DNA of 64,000 nt from Pedobacter paludis (GCF_003173575.1 NZ_QGNY01000002.1:434001-498000), one strand, 5' to 3'; positions 44,961 through 54,441 are shown, numbered from the stretch's first letter. Numbers and translations are program-made. Notes: a model not told the origin generated them from the letters alone.

Positions 44961-47546
44961 ATGCCTAAACTTCGTTTAACAACACAACGAGAATCTATTT
45001 TTAATAATGAGGTTATCTCAAAATTCGAACTGTTTAATAGTCTTTTTTTAACCCTCCCTTTTTATAAAATTAAGGATACAGGCACATTACTGCCATTATT
45101 CTTTAAAAGTTGCGAAGAAGGAATTGCAAACGGACAAAAGCCGGCTCAAATTATTGAGGAGTTTTTTGCGAAGTACACCAGCTATAAAGACAGAAAAGAT
45201 ATTGTTGATCTGCTCTTCCGTTTTATTCAATATATAGAGCGCCAAGTTGTGCTTTTTGATGCCGTAGAAGATGCTTCTTTTACCAAGTTAAACACTACAG
45301 ATGAGCAAAGTACGCTTGCTTTCATCTTAAAAAAGAATGCCGATAACAAACCAATGTTGGCAAAAATTGAAAAGCTTATTGATGAACTTTCTCTGCGTTT
45401 GGTTTTAACCGCCCATCCAACCCAATTTTATCCCGGAAGCGTACTCGCAATCATCACCGATTTAACCAAAGCCATAAGAGATAACGACATCACATCGATG
45501 AATTCTCTTTTACAGCAGTTGGGTAAGACGCCGTTTTTCAACAAAAAATCGCCAACACCGGTAGACGAAGCTTTAAACTTAGCATGGTTTTTAGAAAACA
45601 CATTTTATTTCGCCGCAGCAAATATTCAAGAAGAGATCGATCAGAATTTGGATGAATATAACCTTGAAACTAAAAAGATTTTAGAACTGGGCTTTTGGCC
45701 AGGTGGCGATAGAGATGGAAATCCGAATATTCACTCTGAAACCACTTTAGAAGTTTCTAAAATGCTGCGTCAGATTTTATTCCGTTGTTATTATCGCGAT
45801 TTTAGAGTAATTAAGCGACGCATTACCTTTAGAGGTGTAGAAGAAAACATTGCGCACTTACACGATGTACTTTATAAAAATGCCTTCGATCAAACATGCG
45901 AATTACATGATATTTCCGACGAGTTAAGAGAAAATCTTAACAAGATAAAAGATACATTATTGGCTGAGCACGATGGTTTATTTGTGGATTTGGTAAACGA
46001 TTTAATCCGCAAAATTGATTTATATGGAAATTATTTTGCTTCGCTTGATATTCGTCAGGATAGTAGGGTTTTAAGAAGCGTACACGAATATTGTCGCCAG
46101 AATAAACCAATCTCTTCATTATATCCGGCAGATTATGATAAACTTTCTGAAGCCGAAAAACTGAAATTGATTTCCTTTAAAGAAGCTACCATCGTTTATG
46201 CCACCGAAGCAGATTCCTTAACGAAAGACACCATTGAAGTTATAAAAGAGATAAAAGGAATCCAGAAACGTAACGGAGAAAAAGCCTGCCATAGGTTCAT
46301 CATCAGTAATTGTCAGCAGGCAAGTGATATTCTTCAGTTAATTGAGCTTTTTCTTTGGAACGGTTGGAGCAAGGAAGCCTTAACGATAGATTTTGTTCCG
46401 CTTTTTGAAACTGTTAATGATTTAAAGGGAGCTGCGGAGATTATGGATATTCTGTATAGCAACCCATTTTACAAAGCACATCTGGCTAGTCGGGGAAATA
46501 AACAAGATATTATGCTTGGTTATTCTGACAGTACAAAAGATGGTGGTTATTTAATGGCAAACTGGTCTATTTTTAATGGCAAAACATCTTTATCTGCCGT
46601 TTCTGCCAAACATAATATTCAATTGGCATTTTTCGATGGGCGTGGTGGTCCGCCAGCTCGCGGGGGAGGTAAAACGCATCGTTTTTATGCTTCAATGGGT
46701 AAGGAAATTGCAAATAAGAACATGCAGTTAACCGTTCAGGGGCAAACCATCAGTTCTCAATATGGCTCAATAGAAAGCGCCGAATTTAATATAGAACAAC
46801 TTATTAATGCAGGACTTACTTCCGGCTTAAAAGAGAAACACAATATTCTTTTGGATGCGGAAAATAAAGCCTTGCTCGATGAAATGGCAGAAGAAAGTTA
46901 TAAAGCTTTTGTCGATTTGCGTGAGCATCCACTTTTTGTTAGTTATCTAGAAAAATTATCGCCGCTTAAATTATTGTCTCAGGCAAATATTAGCAGTCGC
47001 CCGGTAAAAAGAAATGGCGGAGGCGAAATGAAACTGGAAGATTTAAGGGCAATTAGTTTCGTTACGGCTTGGAGTATGTTAAAACAAAACGTTCCTGGTT
47101 TTTATGGAATGGGATCAGCTTTAAGAACACAAGAAAAAGCAGGCAACTGGAATAAAGTGGTAAAGGTTTACGAGGATTCGGATTATTTAAAAACGATTGT
47201 TGATAACTGTATGATGAGCATGAGCAAATCAGATTTCGTAATTACAGCACATTTAGCAGGAGATAAGGAATTTGGTGCCTTTTGGACTCAACTACACGAT
47301 GAATTCGAGTTAACCAAAGAGATGCTATTAAAACTCTCAGGACAAGAAACTTTAATGGCGAATTATCCTGTAGATAAAAAATCAATCGCAACACGAGAAA
47401 GAATTATTTTACCATTGGTGTTGATTCAGCATTTTGCTTTAGAAAAACTTCAGCACGATCAAAATGAAAAAGATCAGCATGCTTTGGAAAAATTAGCCGT
47501 TAGAACGGTTTTCGGTATTGTAAATGCAGGAAGGAATTTGGCTTAG
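44961..47546 (+). CDS. ppc: Phosphoenolpyruvate carboxylase
   Basis: PEP carboxylase adds bicarbonate to phosphoenolpyruvate to make oxaloacetate, refilling the TCA cycle. The 861-residue protein has the active-site motifs LTAHPTQ, FWPGGDRDGNP, MLGYSDSTKDGGYLMANW and FFDGRGGPPARGGG. The C-terminal segment ends VFGIVNAGRNLA, where the family usually ends in NTG. The length is close to the family norm. It is transcribed alone and ends in a hairpin terminator. Confidence 0.95.
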   Translation: MPKLRLTTQRESIFNNEVISKFELFNSLFLTLPFYKIKDTGTLLPLFFKSCEEGIANGQKPAQIIEEFFAKYTSYKDRKDIVDLLFRFIQYIERQVVLFDAVEDASFTKLNTTDEQSTLAFILKKNADNKPMLAKIEKLIDELSLRLVLTAHPTQFYPGSVLAIITDLTKAIRDNDITSMNSLLQQLGKTPFFNKKSPTPVDEALNLAWFLENTFYFAAANIQEEIDQNLDEYNLETKKILELGFWPGGDRDGNPNIHSETTLEVSKMLRQILFRCYYRDFRVIKRRITFRGVEENIAHLHDVLYKNAFDQTCELHDISDELRENLNKIKDTLLAEHDGLFVDLVNDLIRKIDLYGNYFASLDIRQDSRVLRSVHEYCRQNKPISSLYPADYDKLSEAEKLKLISFKEATIVYATEADSLTKDTIEVIKEIKGIQKRNGEKACHRFIISNCQQASDILQLIELFLWNGWSKEALTIDFVPLFETVNDLKGAAEIMDILYSNPFYKAHLASRGNKQDIMLGYSDSTKDGGYLMANWSIFNGKTSLSAVSAKHNIQLAFFDGRGGPPARGGGKTHRFYASMGKEIANKNMQLTVQGQTISSQYGSIESAEFNIEQLINAGLTSGLKEKHNILLDAENKALLDEMAEESYKAFVDLREHPLFVSYLEKLSPLKLLSQANISSRPVKRNGGGEMKLEDLRAISFVTAWSMLKQNVPGFYGMGSALRTQEKAGNWNKVVKVYEDSDYLKTIVDNCMMSMSKSDFVITAHLAGDKEFGAFWTQLHDEFELTKEMLLKLSGQETLMANYPVDKKSIATRERIILPLVLIQHFALEKLQHDQNEKDQHALEKLAVRTVFGIVNAGRNLA

Positions 47547-47602
47547 AATTTGGCGATTAAAAACCTCGCAGGTTTTCAAAACTGCAAGGTTTAAATAGAC
47601 TT

Positions 47603-47632
47603 AAGGTTTGTGTCCTCACAGACCTTTTTTTA
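47603..47632 (+). terminator. Rho-independent terminator of ppc
   Basis: AAGGTTTGTG pairs with CACAGACCTT (one G-T pair) across a four-base loop, followed by TTTTTTT. It lies 57 bases after the ppc stop. Confidence 0.8.
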
Positions 47633-47653
47633 TATATGCCTTACACGGTCGTA

Positions 47654-47727
47654 ATTGCGAGGCACGAAGCAATCCTACAACGATCGCTAATTCAGCGCAT
47701 TAAGATTGCTCCGAGCCTCGCAATGAC
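47654..47727. repeat. REP-like repeat family A, complete copy
   Basis: The left arm ATTGCGAGGCACGAAGCAAT (from 47654) and right arm ATTGCTCCGAGCCTCGCAAT (47705-47724) are an imperfect inverted repeat with a loop of about 30 bases. It is the best-preserved member of family A. It sits between the ppc terminator and that of the peroxiredoxin operon. Confidence 0.75.
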
Positions 47728-47740
47728 AGAATGCCTAAAT

Positions 47741-47775
47741 AACAAAAAACCCTTTGCAAAAACTGCAAAGGGTTT
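47741..47775 (-). terminator. Terminator of the peroxiredoxin-thioredoxin operon
   Basis: A perfect 12-base stem, AAACCCTTTGCA with TGCAAAGGGTTT, with a five-base loop, is followed on the minus strand by TTTTTTGTT. It lies about 25 bases after the stop of the DUF6952 gene. Confidence 0.85.
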
Positions 47776-47800
47776 ATATTGTGAAATTCAGATTAAGAAA

Positions 47801-48049
47801 TTATCTATCAATCGAACCCATTACTTTCTGGCCGAAAGCATTTAGCGCATCTTTTTCAACCGCTCCATCACTTACCATTTGATGCACTTCTAATGCACCA
47901 CAGATATTGGTAATCATTTCGCCTGCAACATCAACTTCGTGCTCGCTAACGCCTCTAAATTCGCAGAATGCCTCCAAAACTTCTAAAGTAGTCTCTAACT
48001 GAGCAGGAGTTGTGTTTTGAAATAATTGTCTTATAACCGGAATCTTCAT
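47801..48049 (-). CDS. DUF6952 family small protein
   Basis: This 82-residue acidic, helical protein (MKIPVIRQLFQNTTPAQLET, later CEFRGVSEHEVDVAGEMITN) matches a small conserved family that I recall as DUF6952. It accompanies thioredoxin and peroxiredoxin genes in Bacteroidetes. Its start overlaps the stop of the thioredoxin gene by one base. It has two Cys residues but no CxxC motif. The function is unknown, with a redox or oxidative-stress role suggested only by context. Confidence 0.7.
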   Translation of the reverse strand: MKIPVIRQLFQNTTPAQLETTLEVLEAFCEFRGVSEHEVDVAGEMITNICGALEVHQMVSDGAVEKDALNAFGQKVMGSIDR

Positions 48050-48357
48050 TACTTTATTTTATTAAATAGTTCAATTAAACCTTCTGCTTTGTTGGTTTGA
48101 ACCTGGTCTACCAAATTACCACCATCAAAAGCTGCGAACGTTGGTAAATTATCAACGTTTGCAAATTTGCGTGAATTTGGAAGTTTCTCGGCATCAACAA
48201 TTAAGAAAGCTACATCTTCGTTTTCAGTAGCTAATTTTTTAAACTTCGGTTTCATGATTCTGCAGTTACCGCACCACGACGCAGCGTACTGAACCATAAC
48301 TTTCGAGTTATCGGCCAAATACTGTTGAAGATTATCTTCTGTTAATTCTAAAAACAT
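48049..48357 (-). CDS. Thioredoxin family protein
   Basis: The 102-residue protein has a thioredoxin fold with active site SWCGNC (Cys29 and Cys32), instead of the classical WCGPC, and a cis-Pro in NVDNLPTFAAF. It has no leader, so it is cytoplasmic. It lies 14 bases downstream of the peroxiredoxin gene, and probably reduces that enzyme or protects against peroxide. Confidence 0.9.
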   Translation of the reverse strand: MFLELTEDNLQQYLADNSKVMVQYAASWCGNCRIMKPKFKKLATENEDVAFLIVDAEKLPNSRKFANVDNLPTFAAFDGGNLVDQVQTNKAEGLIELFNKIK

Positions 48358-48371
48358 AATGTTTTGTTTAA

Positions 48372-49004
48372 TTAGTTAGCGGCTAAATATTCAGCAACGC
48401 CTGTTCTGTTTGCGTTCATCGCTTCTTTTCCTTCTTCCCAGTTTGCAGGACAAACTTCGCCATGTTTTTGAACATGAGCATAAGCATCAATTAAACGTAA
48501 ATATTCTTTAACGTTTCTGCCCAATGGCATATCGTTAACACTTTCATGAAAAACTTTACCAGTTTCATCAATTAAGTATGTAGCTCTGAAAGAAACATTT
48601 GAACCAGAGAAAGATTCGTTTCCTTCTTCATCGTAATTAACTTCCTGGTCTAAAATATCTAAAATTCCAGATAACTGTCTGTGTGTATCTGCCAAAATTG
48701 GATAAGTAACACCTTCAATACCACCGTTATCTTTTGGTGTATTTAACCAAGCGAAGTGAACTTCGTTCGTATCGCATGATGCACCAATTACAATTGTATT
48801 TCTTTTTTCAAATTCAGGTAATGCAGCTTGGAAAGCGTGTAGTTCTGTAGGGCAAACGAAAGTAAAATCTTTTGGATACCAGAATAATAAAACTTTACTG
48901 TTTTTATTTACCGCTTCTTCAAATACATTGATTTTTAAGTCATCACCCATGTCTGACATTGCATCTATACTAACACTTGGAAATTTTTTGCCTACTATTG
49001 CCAT
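48372..49004 (-). CDS. Peroxiredoxin, AhpC/Prx type
   Basis: This 210-residue two-Cys peroxiredoxin reduces peroxides. The peroxidatic Cys51 lies in DFTFVCPTELHAF and the resolving Cys185 in HGEVCPANWEEG. The ATG at 49004 gives the standard N-terminus (MAIVGKKFPSVSIDAM). The frame is open to 49049, but that start would precede the transcription start implied by the TACCTTTG box at 49030. It is the first gene of an operon with the thioredoxin and DUF6952 genes. No AhpF is nearby, so the thioredoxin is the likely reductant. Confidence 0.93.
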   Translation of the reverse strand: MAIVGKKFPSVSIDAMSDMGDDLKINVFEEAVNKNSKVLLFWYPKDFTFVCPTELHAFQAALPEFEKRNTIVIGASCDTNEVHFAWLNTPKDNGGIEGVTYPILADTHRQLSGILDILDQEVNYDEEGNESFSGSNVSFRATYLIDETGKVFHESVNDMPLGRNVKEYLRLIDAYAHVQKHGEVCPANWEEGKEAMNANRTGVAEYLAAN

Positions 49005-49029
49005 AATTTTTGTCTTTAATTTTGTACCG

Positions 49030-49037
49030 CAAAGGTA
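49030..49037 (-). promoter_or_regulatory. -7 promoter box of the peroxiredoxin operon
   Basis: A perfect TACCTTTG on the minus strand lies 26 bases before the ATG at 49004. Candidate TTG -33 elements lie 16 and 20 bases upstream of it. Confidence 0.6.
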
Positions 49038-49210
49038 CGGCGAAATCAATTGCCAATCAACCCAGATTTATTAATTGTTAATTGTATTTATTGATGTTAA
49101 TATAGTTAAAAACTATAATCTTTAATTAATGTATAAAATTTTACTATTTAATTATTTGTAAATGAACGGAAGATGCTTTTGGGCACTGAAGCCCCGCCAT
49201 TCGTTGCAAT

Positions 49211-49245
49211 CTTTTTGGTTTGTACAACAAAAAGTATTTCCACTA
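49211..49245. repeat. Short palindromic repeat, family E
   Basis: CTTTTTG and CAAAAAG flank a short loop and are followed by TATTTCC. A similar arrangement (CTTTTTG, AAAAAG, TATTTCC) occurs at about 63538-63565. This suggests another small interspersed element. Confidence 0.4.
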
Positions 49246-49272
49246 CTGTCGAGTTTAATTAATAACCGCCTG

Positions 49273-49602
49273 TAATTCTTGGGGTAATCTTAAATGCAAG
49301 TTGCCCTTTCGGCTAAAGCCTAATGATTTAATTTTTTATACCGTTGGTTGAAACCGGCAAAGAACTACAGGGTGCATTTAAAATTAATTCATTTAATTCT
49401 GCCATGCTTTAATTGGTCGAAATCAAGCGCAAAAAATTTCAAGATGCTTTTGTAGGGACGATTTTGAATTTCATTGCCGTCATGCTTCAGCCGACGGGAA
49501 CTTAACAGAAACCTGTGGTTCTTGGGTAATTTTAAATGCAAGTTGCCCTTTCGGCTAAAGCCTAATGATTTAATTTTTTATTCCGTTGGTTGAAACCAAC
49601 GG
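49273..49602. repeat. Two diverged direct repeats in a long intergenic region
   Basis: Units at about 49273-49360 and 49515-49602 share nearly identical sequence, for example TAAATGCAAGTTGCCCTTTC then GGCTAAAGCCTAATGATTTA, with a 242-base offset. The second ends in a perfect 20-base palindrome at 49583-49602 (CCGTTGGTT and AACCAACGG arms). Further partial copies (GCTTCAGCCGA) lie at about 49480 and 49755. The gap 49050-49815 has no credible gene. Confidence 0.65.
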
Positions 49603-49771
49603 CAAAGAATCACAAAATGCTTTCCAAGCACTTAGATTTTACTTAATTGCGCTCGTGCTTCAGTTAAAATCAACGGCGAGGAACTGTAAGGTGCTATCTC
49701 TTCGGCAGGAACCTTGCCCTTTTCTAAGCATCAGGGTTTTATTTCATTGCCATCATGCTTCAGCCGAAGGG

Positions 49772-49808
49772 AACAAAAAATCCCTCTAAATTTTCATCAA
49801 GAGGGATT
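49772..49808 (-). terminator. Terminator of the S9 peptidase gene
   Basis: AATCCCTCT (49779-49787) pairs with AGAGGGATT (49800-49808). On the minus strand TTTTTTG follows the hairpin directly. It lies just after the stop of the gene ending at 49816. Confidence 0.8.
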
Positions 49809-49815
49809 CAAAATT

Positions 49816-52209
49816 CTATTTCTTCAATGTATTTTCATACAGCTTAAAAATCCTTTTATACTCATCCGTCCAGCTGCTTGGCTCAACAAAACCATGATCT
49901 TCAACAGGGAAAACCGCAAGTTCCCAATTGTTTTTTCCGAGTTCTATAAATCGCTGTGTTATTCGAACGATATCCTGAAAATGAACATTTACATCAACCA
50001 TTCCGTGTGCTATTAATAAGTTTCCTTTAAGTTTATCTGCAAAGTAAATGGGAGAGCTTTGTTTGTATGCAATCGGATCATTAAAAGGTTCGTTTAAAAT
50101 GTTGGATGTATAACCATGATTATAATGTGCCCAATCGGTAACGGAGCGTAATGCGGCACCACTCGTAAATACATCCGATTCGTTAAACATCGCCATTAGG
50201 GTAATGAAACCACCGTAAGAACCTCCATATAAACCTACATGTTTGGGATTTACGCCATACTTCTCAACCAGAAATTTAACACCATCGGCCTGATCGGTTA
50301 AATCCTTTCCGCCCATGTGGCGATAAATTCCTGTACGGAAATCTCTACCATAGCCAGAACTTCCTGTATAATCAATATCAATTACGGTGTAACCATTATC
50401 AGCCAATAAATTATTAAACATAAACTCGCGGAAGTAGGTACTCCAGCCAAAGTGAACATTTTGTAAATAACCTGCTCCGTGAACAAAAACAACCGCTGGG
50501 TGATTTGGGTGAGGATTGTCTGATTTATAAACCCTTGCATAAACATCGGTACCATAACGGTTTTTAAAAGTAACCATATCTGGTTGGCGCCATTTATAAG
50601 AATTAAATTCTGCCGATGTAGACTGTGTAATTTTTACTGCTTTTGCGCCGGGTTTACTTGGCTGTAAGTACAATTCGGCAGGTTTATCCATAAAAGAATA
50701 ATTAATGGCAACCCATCTTTCATCAGGAGAAAGCGTAATGTCGTTTAAGCCCTTCATACTGGTTATTTGAATGGGCTCCCCTCCATTTACTCCAATTTTA
50801 AAAAAGTTGGTAATGCCAGGATGTTCTTTATTCGCCGTAAAATAAAAAGTGGTTTTATCCTTAGAAAGCCTTAAGGTTTGTACTTCCCATTTTCCCGTGG
50901 TCAGTTGCTTTTTCTCGCCACTTGAAATGTTGGCTACATATAGGTGCGAATATCCTGTTGCTTCGCTTTGATAATAAAAACGATTGTTATCTATCCAGCC
51001 TGTACTGCCTTGAAAAAAGCCACTTATTCCAGGCCCACCAATCCAAGCTTCATCACGCTGACGATCAATTAAAGAAAGTTTTCCAGTGGATGCATCAAGC
51101 TTTAAAATCCAGCGATCTTTGTTATCAATTGAAGTGGCTACCAAAACTCCCGTAGTTCCATTCTCATTCCAAACAGGACCGAAAAAATTTACCGGTCTAT
51201 CTTCGTTTTTCTTTTTAATCGCCTCTAGTTCCTTTGGGTAATCTTTGTAAAAATCTGGCAGATCTTTTATCCCCGGAATGGTAGAAAGTTGGATAGAATA
51301 TATCGAGTCTTTTTGTGTATCGTAAATAAATCCTTCCGAAATGTTTTCATTCTCACCAACCTTGGTACGGCCTGGAATATCTTCAGTATAACCAGAAGCA
51401 GTTACGTAATTCGGAACGATGGTACTGTGGTTGTTTAATGCCGGCGTAGTAAGTTTATAAGTAATATAATGCCCATCTGGACTTATCGTTACCGCATTAA
51501 GAAATTTGTCGTCTGCGTAAATTTCCTTAAGTGATTTTGTATCGCCAGTTGGAGCACCAAAACGACCTCTTCCACCTCCAGCGCCTCTTGCACCACCCCT
51601 TATTTCTGCATTTCTCTTTTTAATGATATCAAAAAGTTCTGTCTGCTCGGCCTTTAACCATTTATCCTGATCAGTTAACGGTTTCATTTCAGGCCTGTTT
51701 GCTTTTTTGCCTTTTACAAAATTTGTAAGCTGTTTGGTTTCTGCCGATTTAAGATTTACCTCATAAAGATTATCGCCCAGTTGATAAACAACATCACCAT
51801 TAGTTAAGAAAACAGGATTGCTTTCTCTTTCCATCGTATTGGTTAAACGGATTTCTTTATTTGTTTTGAAATTTTGCAAGTAGATGTCGCCTCCTTTTTC
51901 AATTAGGCCTAAAGAATTATCTTTATTATAAATAAAATTAGTGGCCAATAATTTCTCATCTTCTTTATCTACAGCTTTAACCGGTTTAGCAGAAGCAATT
52001 GAAATTTTATATAATTCTTCCTTTGGCTTGTTTTCTGGATTCCAATTAAAGTAAACGGTTTTGCTATCAGCTGTCCAACGGTAATTTGTTGGTGCAATAC
52101 CCATCCATTTTGGGTCTCGCATAATTTTTTCTACAGTTAATGGAGCAATTTGTTGTGCAAAAGAATATTCTACTGCAAAAATCGAAAGGAAAAGTAAATA
52201 TTTCTTCAT
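49816..52209 (-). CDS. Secreted S9 family prolyl oligopeptidase-like peptidase
   Basis: The 797-residue exported peptidase has a signal peptide (YLLFLSIFAVEYSFAQ). A beta-propeller (DPP IV/WD40-like, about 30-540) with a Gly/Arg-rich insert near residue 205-215 (RGGARGAGGGRGRFG) follows. The alpha/beta-hydrolase domain is at about 570-797. The catalytic Ser lies in LYGGSYGGFITLMAMF, the Asp in AHGMVDVNVHFQD and the His in PVEDHGFVEPSSW. It is likely a periplasmic exopeptidase that cleaves peptides. It is transcribed alone. Confidence 0.92.
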   Translation of the reverse strand: MKKYLLFLSIFAVEYSFAQQIAPLTVEKIMRDPKWMGIAPTNYRWTADSKTVYFNWNPENKPKEELYKISIASAKPVKAVDKEDEKLLATNFIYNKDNSLGLIEKGGDIYLQNFKTNKEIRLTNTMERESNPVFLTNGDVVYQLGDNLYEVNLKSAETKQLTNFVKGKKANRPEMKPLTDQDKWLKAEQTELFDIIKKRNAEIRGGARGAGGGRGRFGAPTGDTKSLKEIYADDKFLNAVTISPDGHYITYKLTTPALNNHSTIVPNYVTASGYTEDIPGRTKVGENENISEGFIYDTQKDSIYSIQLSTIPGIKDLPDFYKDYPKELEAIKKKNEDRPVNFFGPVWNENGTTGVLVATSIDNKDRWILKLDASTGKLSLIDRQRDEAWIGGPGISGFFQGSTGWIDNNRFYYQSEATGYSHLYVANISSGEKKQLTTGKWEVQTLRLSKDKTTFYFTANKEHPGITNFFKIGVNGGEPIQITSMKGLNDITLSPDERWVAINYSFMDKPAELYLQPSKPGAKAVKITQSTSAEFNSYKWRQPDMVTFKNRYGTDVYARVYKSDNPHPNHPAVVFVHGAGYLQNVHFGWSTYFREFMFNNLLADNGYTVIDIDYTGSSGYGRDFRTGIYRHMGGKDLTDQADGVKFLVEKYGVNPKHVGLYGGSYGGFITLMAMFNESDVFTSGAALRSVTDWAHYNHGYTSNILNEPFNDPIAYKQSSPIYFADKLKGNLLIAHGMVDVNVHFQDIVRITQRFIELGKNNWELAVFPVEDHGFVEPSSWTDEYKRIFKLYENTLKK

Positions 52210-52309
52210 GAATTTTAGTTTGGGTATCGCAATTTAATTATTAGGATACCGAAATTCATCAGGAAATGGAAATGTTACAACGCCTCGCCCCATCAAAGGA
52301 TTTGCTCTG

Positions 52310-52410
52310 GCCTTTATTTTACGTCACGCTCCTAAAAGAGAGGGATTTTTTACACTATAAGTAAATTCGATAGGTTTAAATAAAGGCCAAGTCTCCTTCT
52401 CTTAGAAGAG
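52310..52410. repeat. Degenerate repeat region, family C-like
   Basis: CTCCTAAAAGAGAGGGATTT and CTCCTTCTCTTAGAAGAGGA lie between the S9 peptidase and the next gene. They resemble worn arms of the family C element at 36319 and 62041. The gap 52210-52454 holds no gene. Confidence 0.35.
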
Positions 52411-52454
52411 GAAGACACTGCTCGGTAAATAACCTCTGTCTTTCATAGGGTGGG

Positions 52455-53639
52455 TTATCTAATTACCCTCCCGGTTTTATCGACATTTACATCATCGAAA
52501 GGCTTTAGATATTCATTGATGATTACTGAAAATTCCCTACGCGTAAGATTTTTGTTCAGATCGTATTTGCTGGAAAACTTATAGCTTTTGTTCCATTTTT
52601 TCTGAAGCTCTGTTTTTGTAGCTTCTGCAGATTTGTTGCCTACATACGAAACAAGAGATATTGTATTTTCTAAATTGATGGGAATATTTTGATGATCATC
52701 AAACCAGATTTGAGCTTTATAGTAATAGTCTTTTAGCGGTTGCTTAATCTCATCGTAAGTAACCTTAACTTCCGGATTAAAATAAGCTTTACCACCTTTA
52801 ATTTCAGCCTTTAAAATACCGGTAACGCCTATTTTTTGAATGGCTAACCAATTAGAATCTACCGCTTTAATATCCTCAAAAGGCATTAAAGCGAGCTTAT
52901 AACTTAAAAGCTCACCTTGAATTCGCTTAAGGTTTGATAAACTTGTTTTAGTTTCGAAAAAGGCAGCATAGGCTGCGGTTGCACCGGCGGCTTGCCCAAG
53001 TTCTATATTCCCTGGCGGGATAAACAATAAATTTTCCTGATTGGGAATGAGCAAATTATATAAGGAAAGGTATCGAGGTTCTGAAGCGGAGATGCCAGCA
53101 ACTGTTGTTCTGTATAAGTTTTTGTTATAACTTAAAATTTCAGTTTCAACCGAAGCAAGTGTTTTAATTTTCAAGGCACTTAAGAGCTTTGTAGGATCAT
53201 CAACCAAAACCAGGATTTTGGATTTTAAACTTTGGCCGTTTGCCAGCTTAAGTTCCCATCCGTTTCCAGAACGACTAATTTCTGTATACTGCACATTATG
53301 AATCACGTTTAAATAGGTAGTACTATCTATCATTTTTTTCACCTCCTTGCCTTTAACCTTTGAAGTTGTTTCTCCTAATTGAGCTAACTTTTTAGCCTCC
53401 CATATGGTTAAGTTTTTATAGAGTTTTTGTACCTCAGCAGATTTAGTTGAGCCTGATTTCTGACCTGTAAATCCCTGAACCTGTGTTAAGATTACTGTTC
53501 TAACCCCAGATTTGTAAGACTGCATTCCTGCCGCTAAAGCCGCATCGCCATTTCCAATTACCAGCACATCTGTTTTAATGGTTTGGGCTCGGGTAATCAG
53601 CGGAATCAAGAATGCGAAAACAAAAAACAATTTCTTCAT
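52455..53639 (-). CDS. Secreted Rossmann-fold protein resembling FAD-dependent oxidoreductases
   Basis: The 394-residue product has a signal peptide (LFFVFAFLIPLITRAQ). The mature N-terminus reads KTDVLVIGNGDAALAAGMQS, which is the dinucleotide-binding fold with the third Gly replaced by Ala. A segment near residue 215 (PPGNIELGQAAGATAAYAAF) resembles the C-terminal FAD-binding part of the FAD_oxidored family. The central part diverges strongly. The C-terminus (SSKYDLNKNLTRREFSVIIN) looks like an S-layer-homology-like helix segment. It may be a non-canonical flavoprotein in the periplasm. Its role is unknown. Confidence 0.65.
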   Translation of the reverse strand: MKKLFFVFAFLIPLITRAQTIKTDVLVIGNGDAALAAGMQSYKSGVRTVILTQVQGFTGQKSGSTKSAEVQKLYKNLTIWEAKKLAQLGETTSKVKGKEVKKMIDSTTYLNVIHNVQYTEISRSGNGWELKLANGQSLKSKILVLVDDPTKLLSALKIKTLASVETEILSYNKNLYRTTVAGISASEPRYLSLYNLLIPNQENLLFIPPGNIELGQAAGATAAYAAFFETKTSLSNLKRIQGELLSYKLALMPFEDIKAVDSNWLAIQKIGVTGILKAEIKGGKAYFNPEVKVTYDEIKQPLKDYYYKAQIWFDDHQNIPINLENTISLVSYVGNKSAEATKTELQKKWNKSYKFSSKYDLNKNLTRREFSVIINEYLKPFDDVNVDKTGRVIR

Positions 53640-53913
53640 TTGCGAAATTTAAATTTTAATGCAATATGCTTTAAATGAATGAATTTTTAATGAAATGGAC
53701 GTATTTTAACTAAATTTAATTGAACATGCAAGAGATTTCGTATCAGTTTAACAGCTCATTTCTTTTACATTCCTTAAATGATAAATAACAGGCCTAATAA
53801 ATATGATTGGAAAAAATACATGCCCAGAATAAAGGCATAAATTTTCTTTGGTTTTTGTGTTTCCGTGGCAAAAACATTTTTCCTTATTCTTATAAAAAAC
53901 CTATTTTGCCTAT

Positions 53914-54441
53914 ATGGATTTAGAACAACTAAAATACCCGATTGGTCAGTTTTTGATGCCCGAAATTTTTAATGAACAACAAGCAAAAATCTGGATTGCT
54001 GAAATTGAACAATTGCCTGAACAGATCAAAAGTGCAACTGAAAATCTAAGCGACGATGAATTAAATCAAACTTATCGTCCCGGTGGCTGGACACTTAGGC
54101 AAGTAGTTCACCACATTCCAGACAGCCACATGAATGCTTATATCCGCTTTAAGCAAGCCATAACGGAAGATCTTCCAATCATCAGACATTATTTTGAAGA
54201 ACGCTGGGCGGAAACCGAAGAGGCAAAAAATGGCGATATCCAAATGTCTATTGCGTTATTGGCAAGTTTGCATCAGCGATGGGTAGCTTTCCTTAAAACA
54301 TTAAAGATCGAAGATTATAAAAGAAAATATATTCATCCTGCACACGGCAAAGAACATACGTTGGCAAACATGTTAGGTATGTACGCATGGCATGGGAAAC
54401 ACCACTTGGCGCATATTAAAAACACGATTTCGAAGACCTAA
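53914..54441 (+). CDS. YfiT/DinB family putative metal-dependent hydrolase or bacillithiol transferase
   Basis: The 175-residue protein is a four-helix bundle of the DinB/YfiT superfamily, opening with LKYPIGQFLMPE as in YfiT. Metal-binding histidines lie in RQVVHHIPDSHMNAYIRF and YAWHGKHHLAHI. YfiT members are annotated as bacillithiol S-transferases or metal-dependent hydrolases; the reaction here is not known. It is transcribed alone, convergent with the HMA-MauE gene. Confidence 0.88.
   Translation: MDLEQLKYPIGQFLMPEIFNEQQAKIWIAEIEQLPEQIKSATENLSDDELNQTYRPGGWTLRQVVHHIPDSHMNAYIRFKQAITEDLPIIRHYFEERWAETEEAKNGDIQMSIALLASLHQRWVAFLKTLKIEDYKRKYIHPAHGKEHTLANMLGMYAWHGKHHLAHIKNTISKT

Noticed and set aside
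47636..47845. 69-residue open frame on the plus strand
   Set aside because: It consists of the family A repeat and the operon terminator and overlaps the DUF6952 gene.
49273..49602. CRISPR array
   Set aside because: Only two long diverged repeats are present, with no short regular repeats or spacers and no cas genes in the window.
49586..50016. Two open frames on the plus strand next to the S9 peptidase gene
   Set aside because: They arise from the repeat-rich gap and from the opposite strand of the S9 gene, with no protein-like features.
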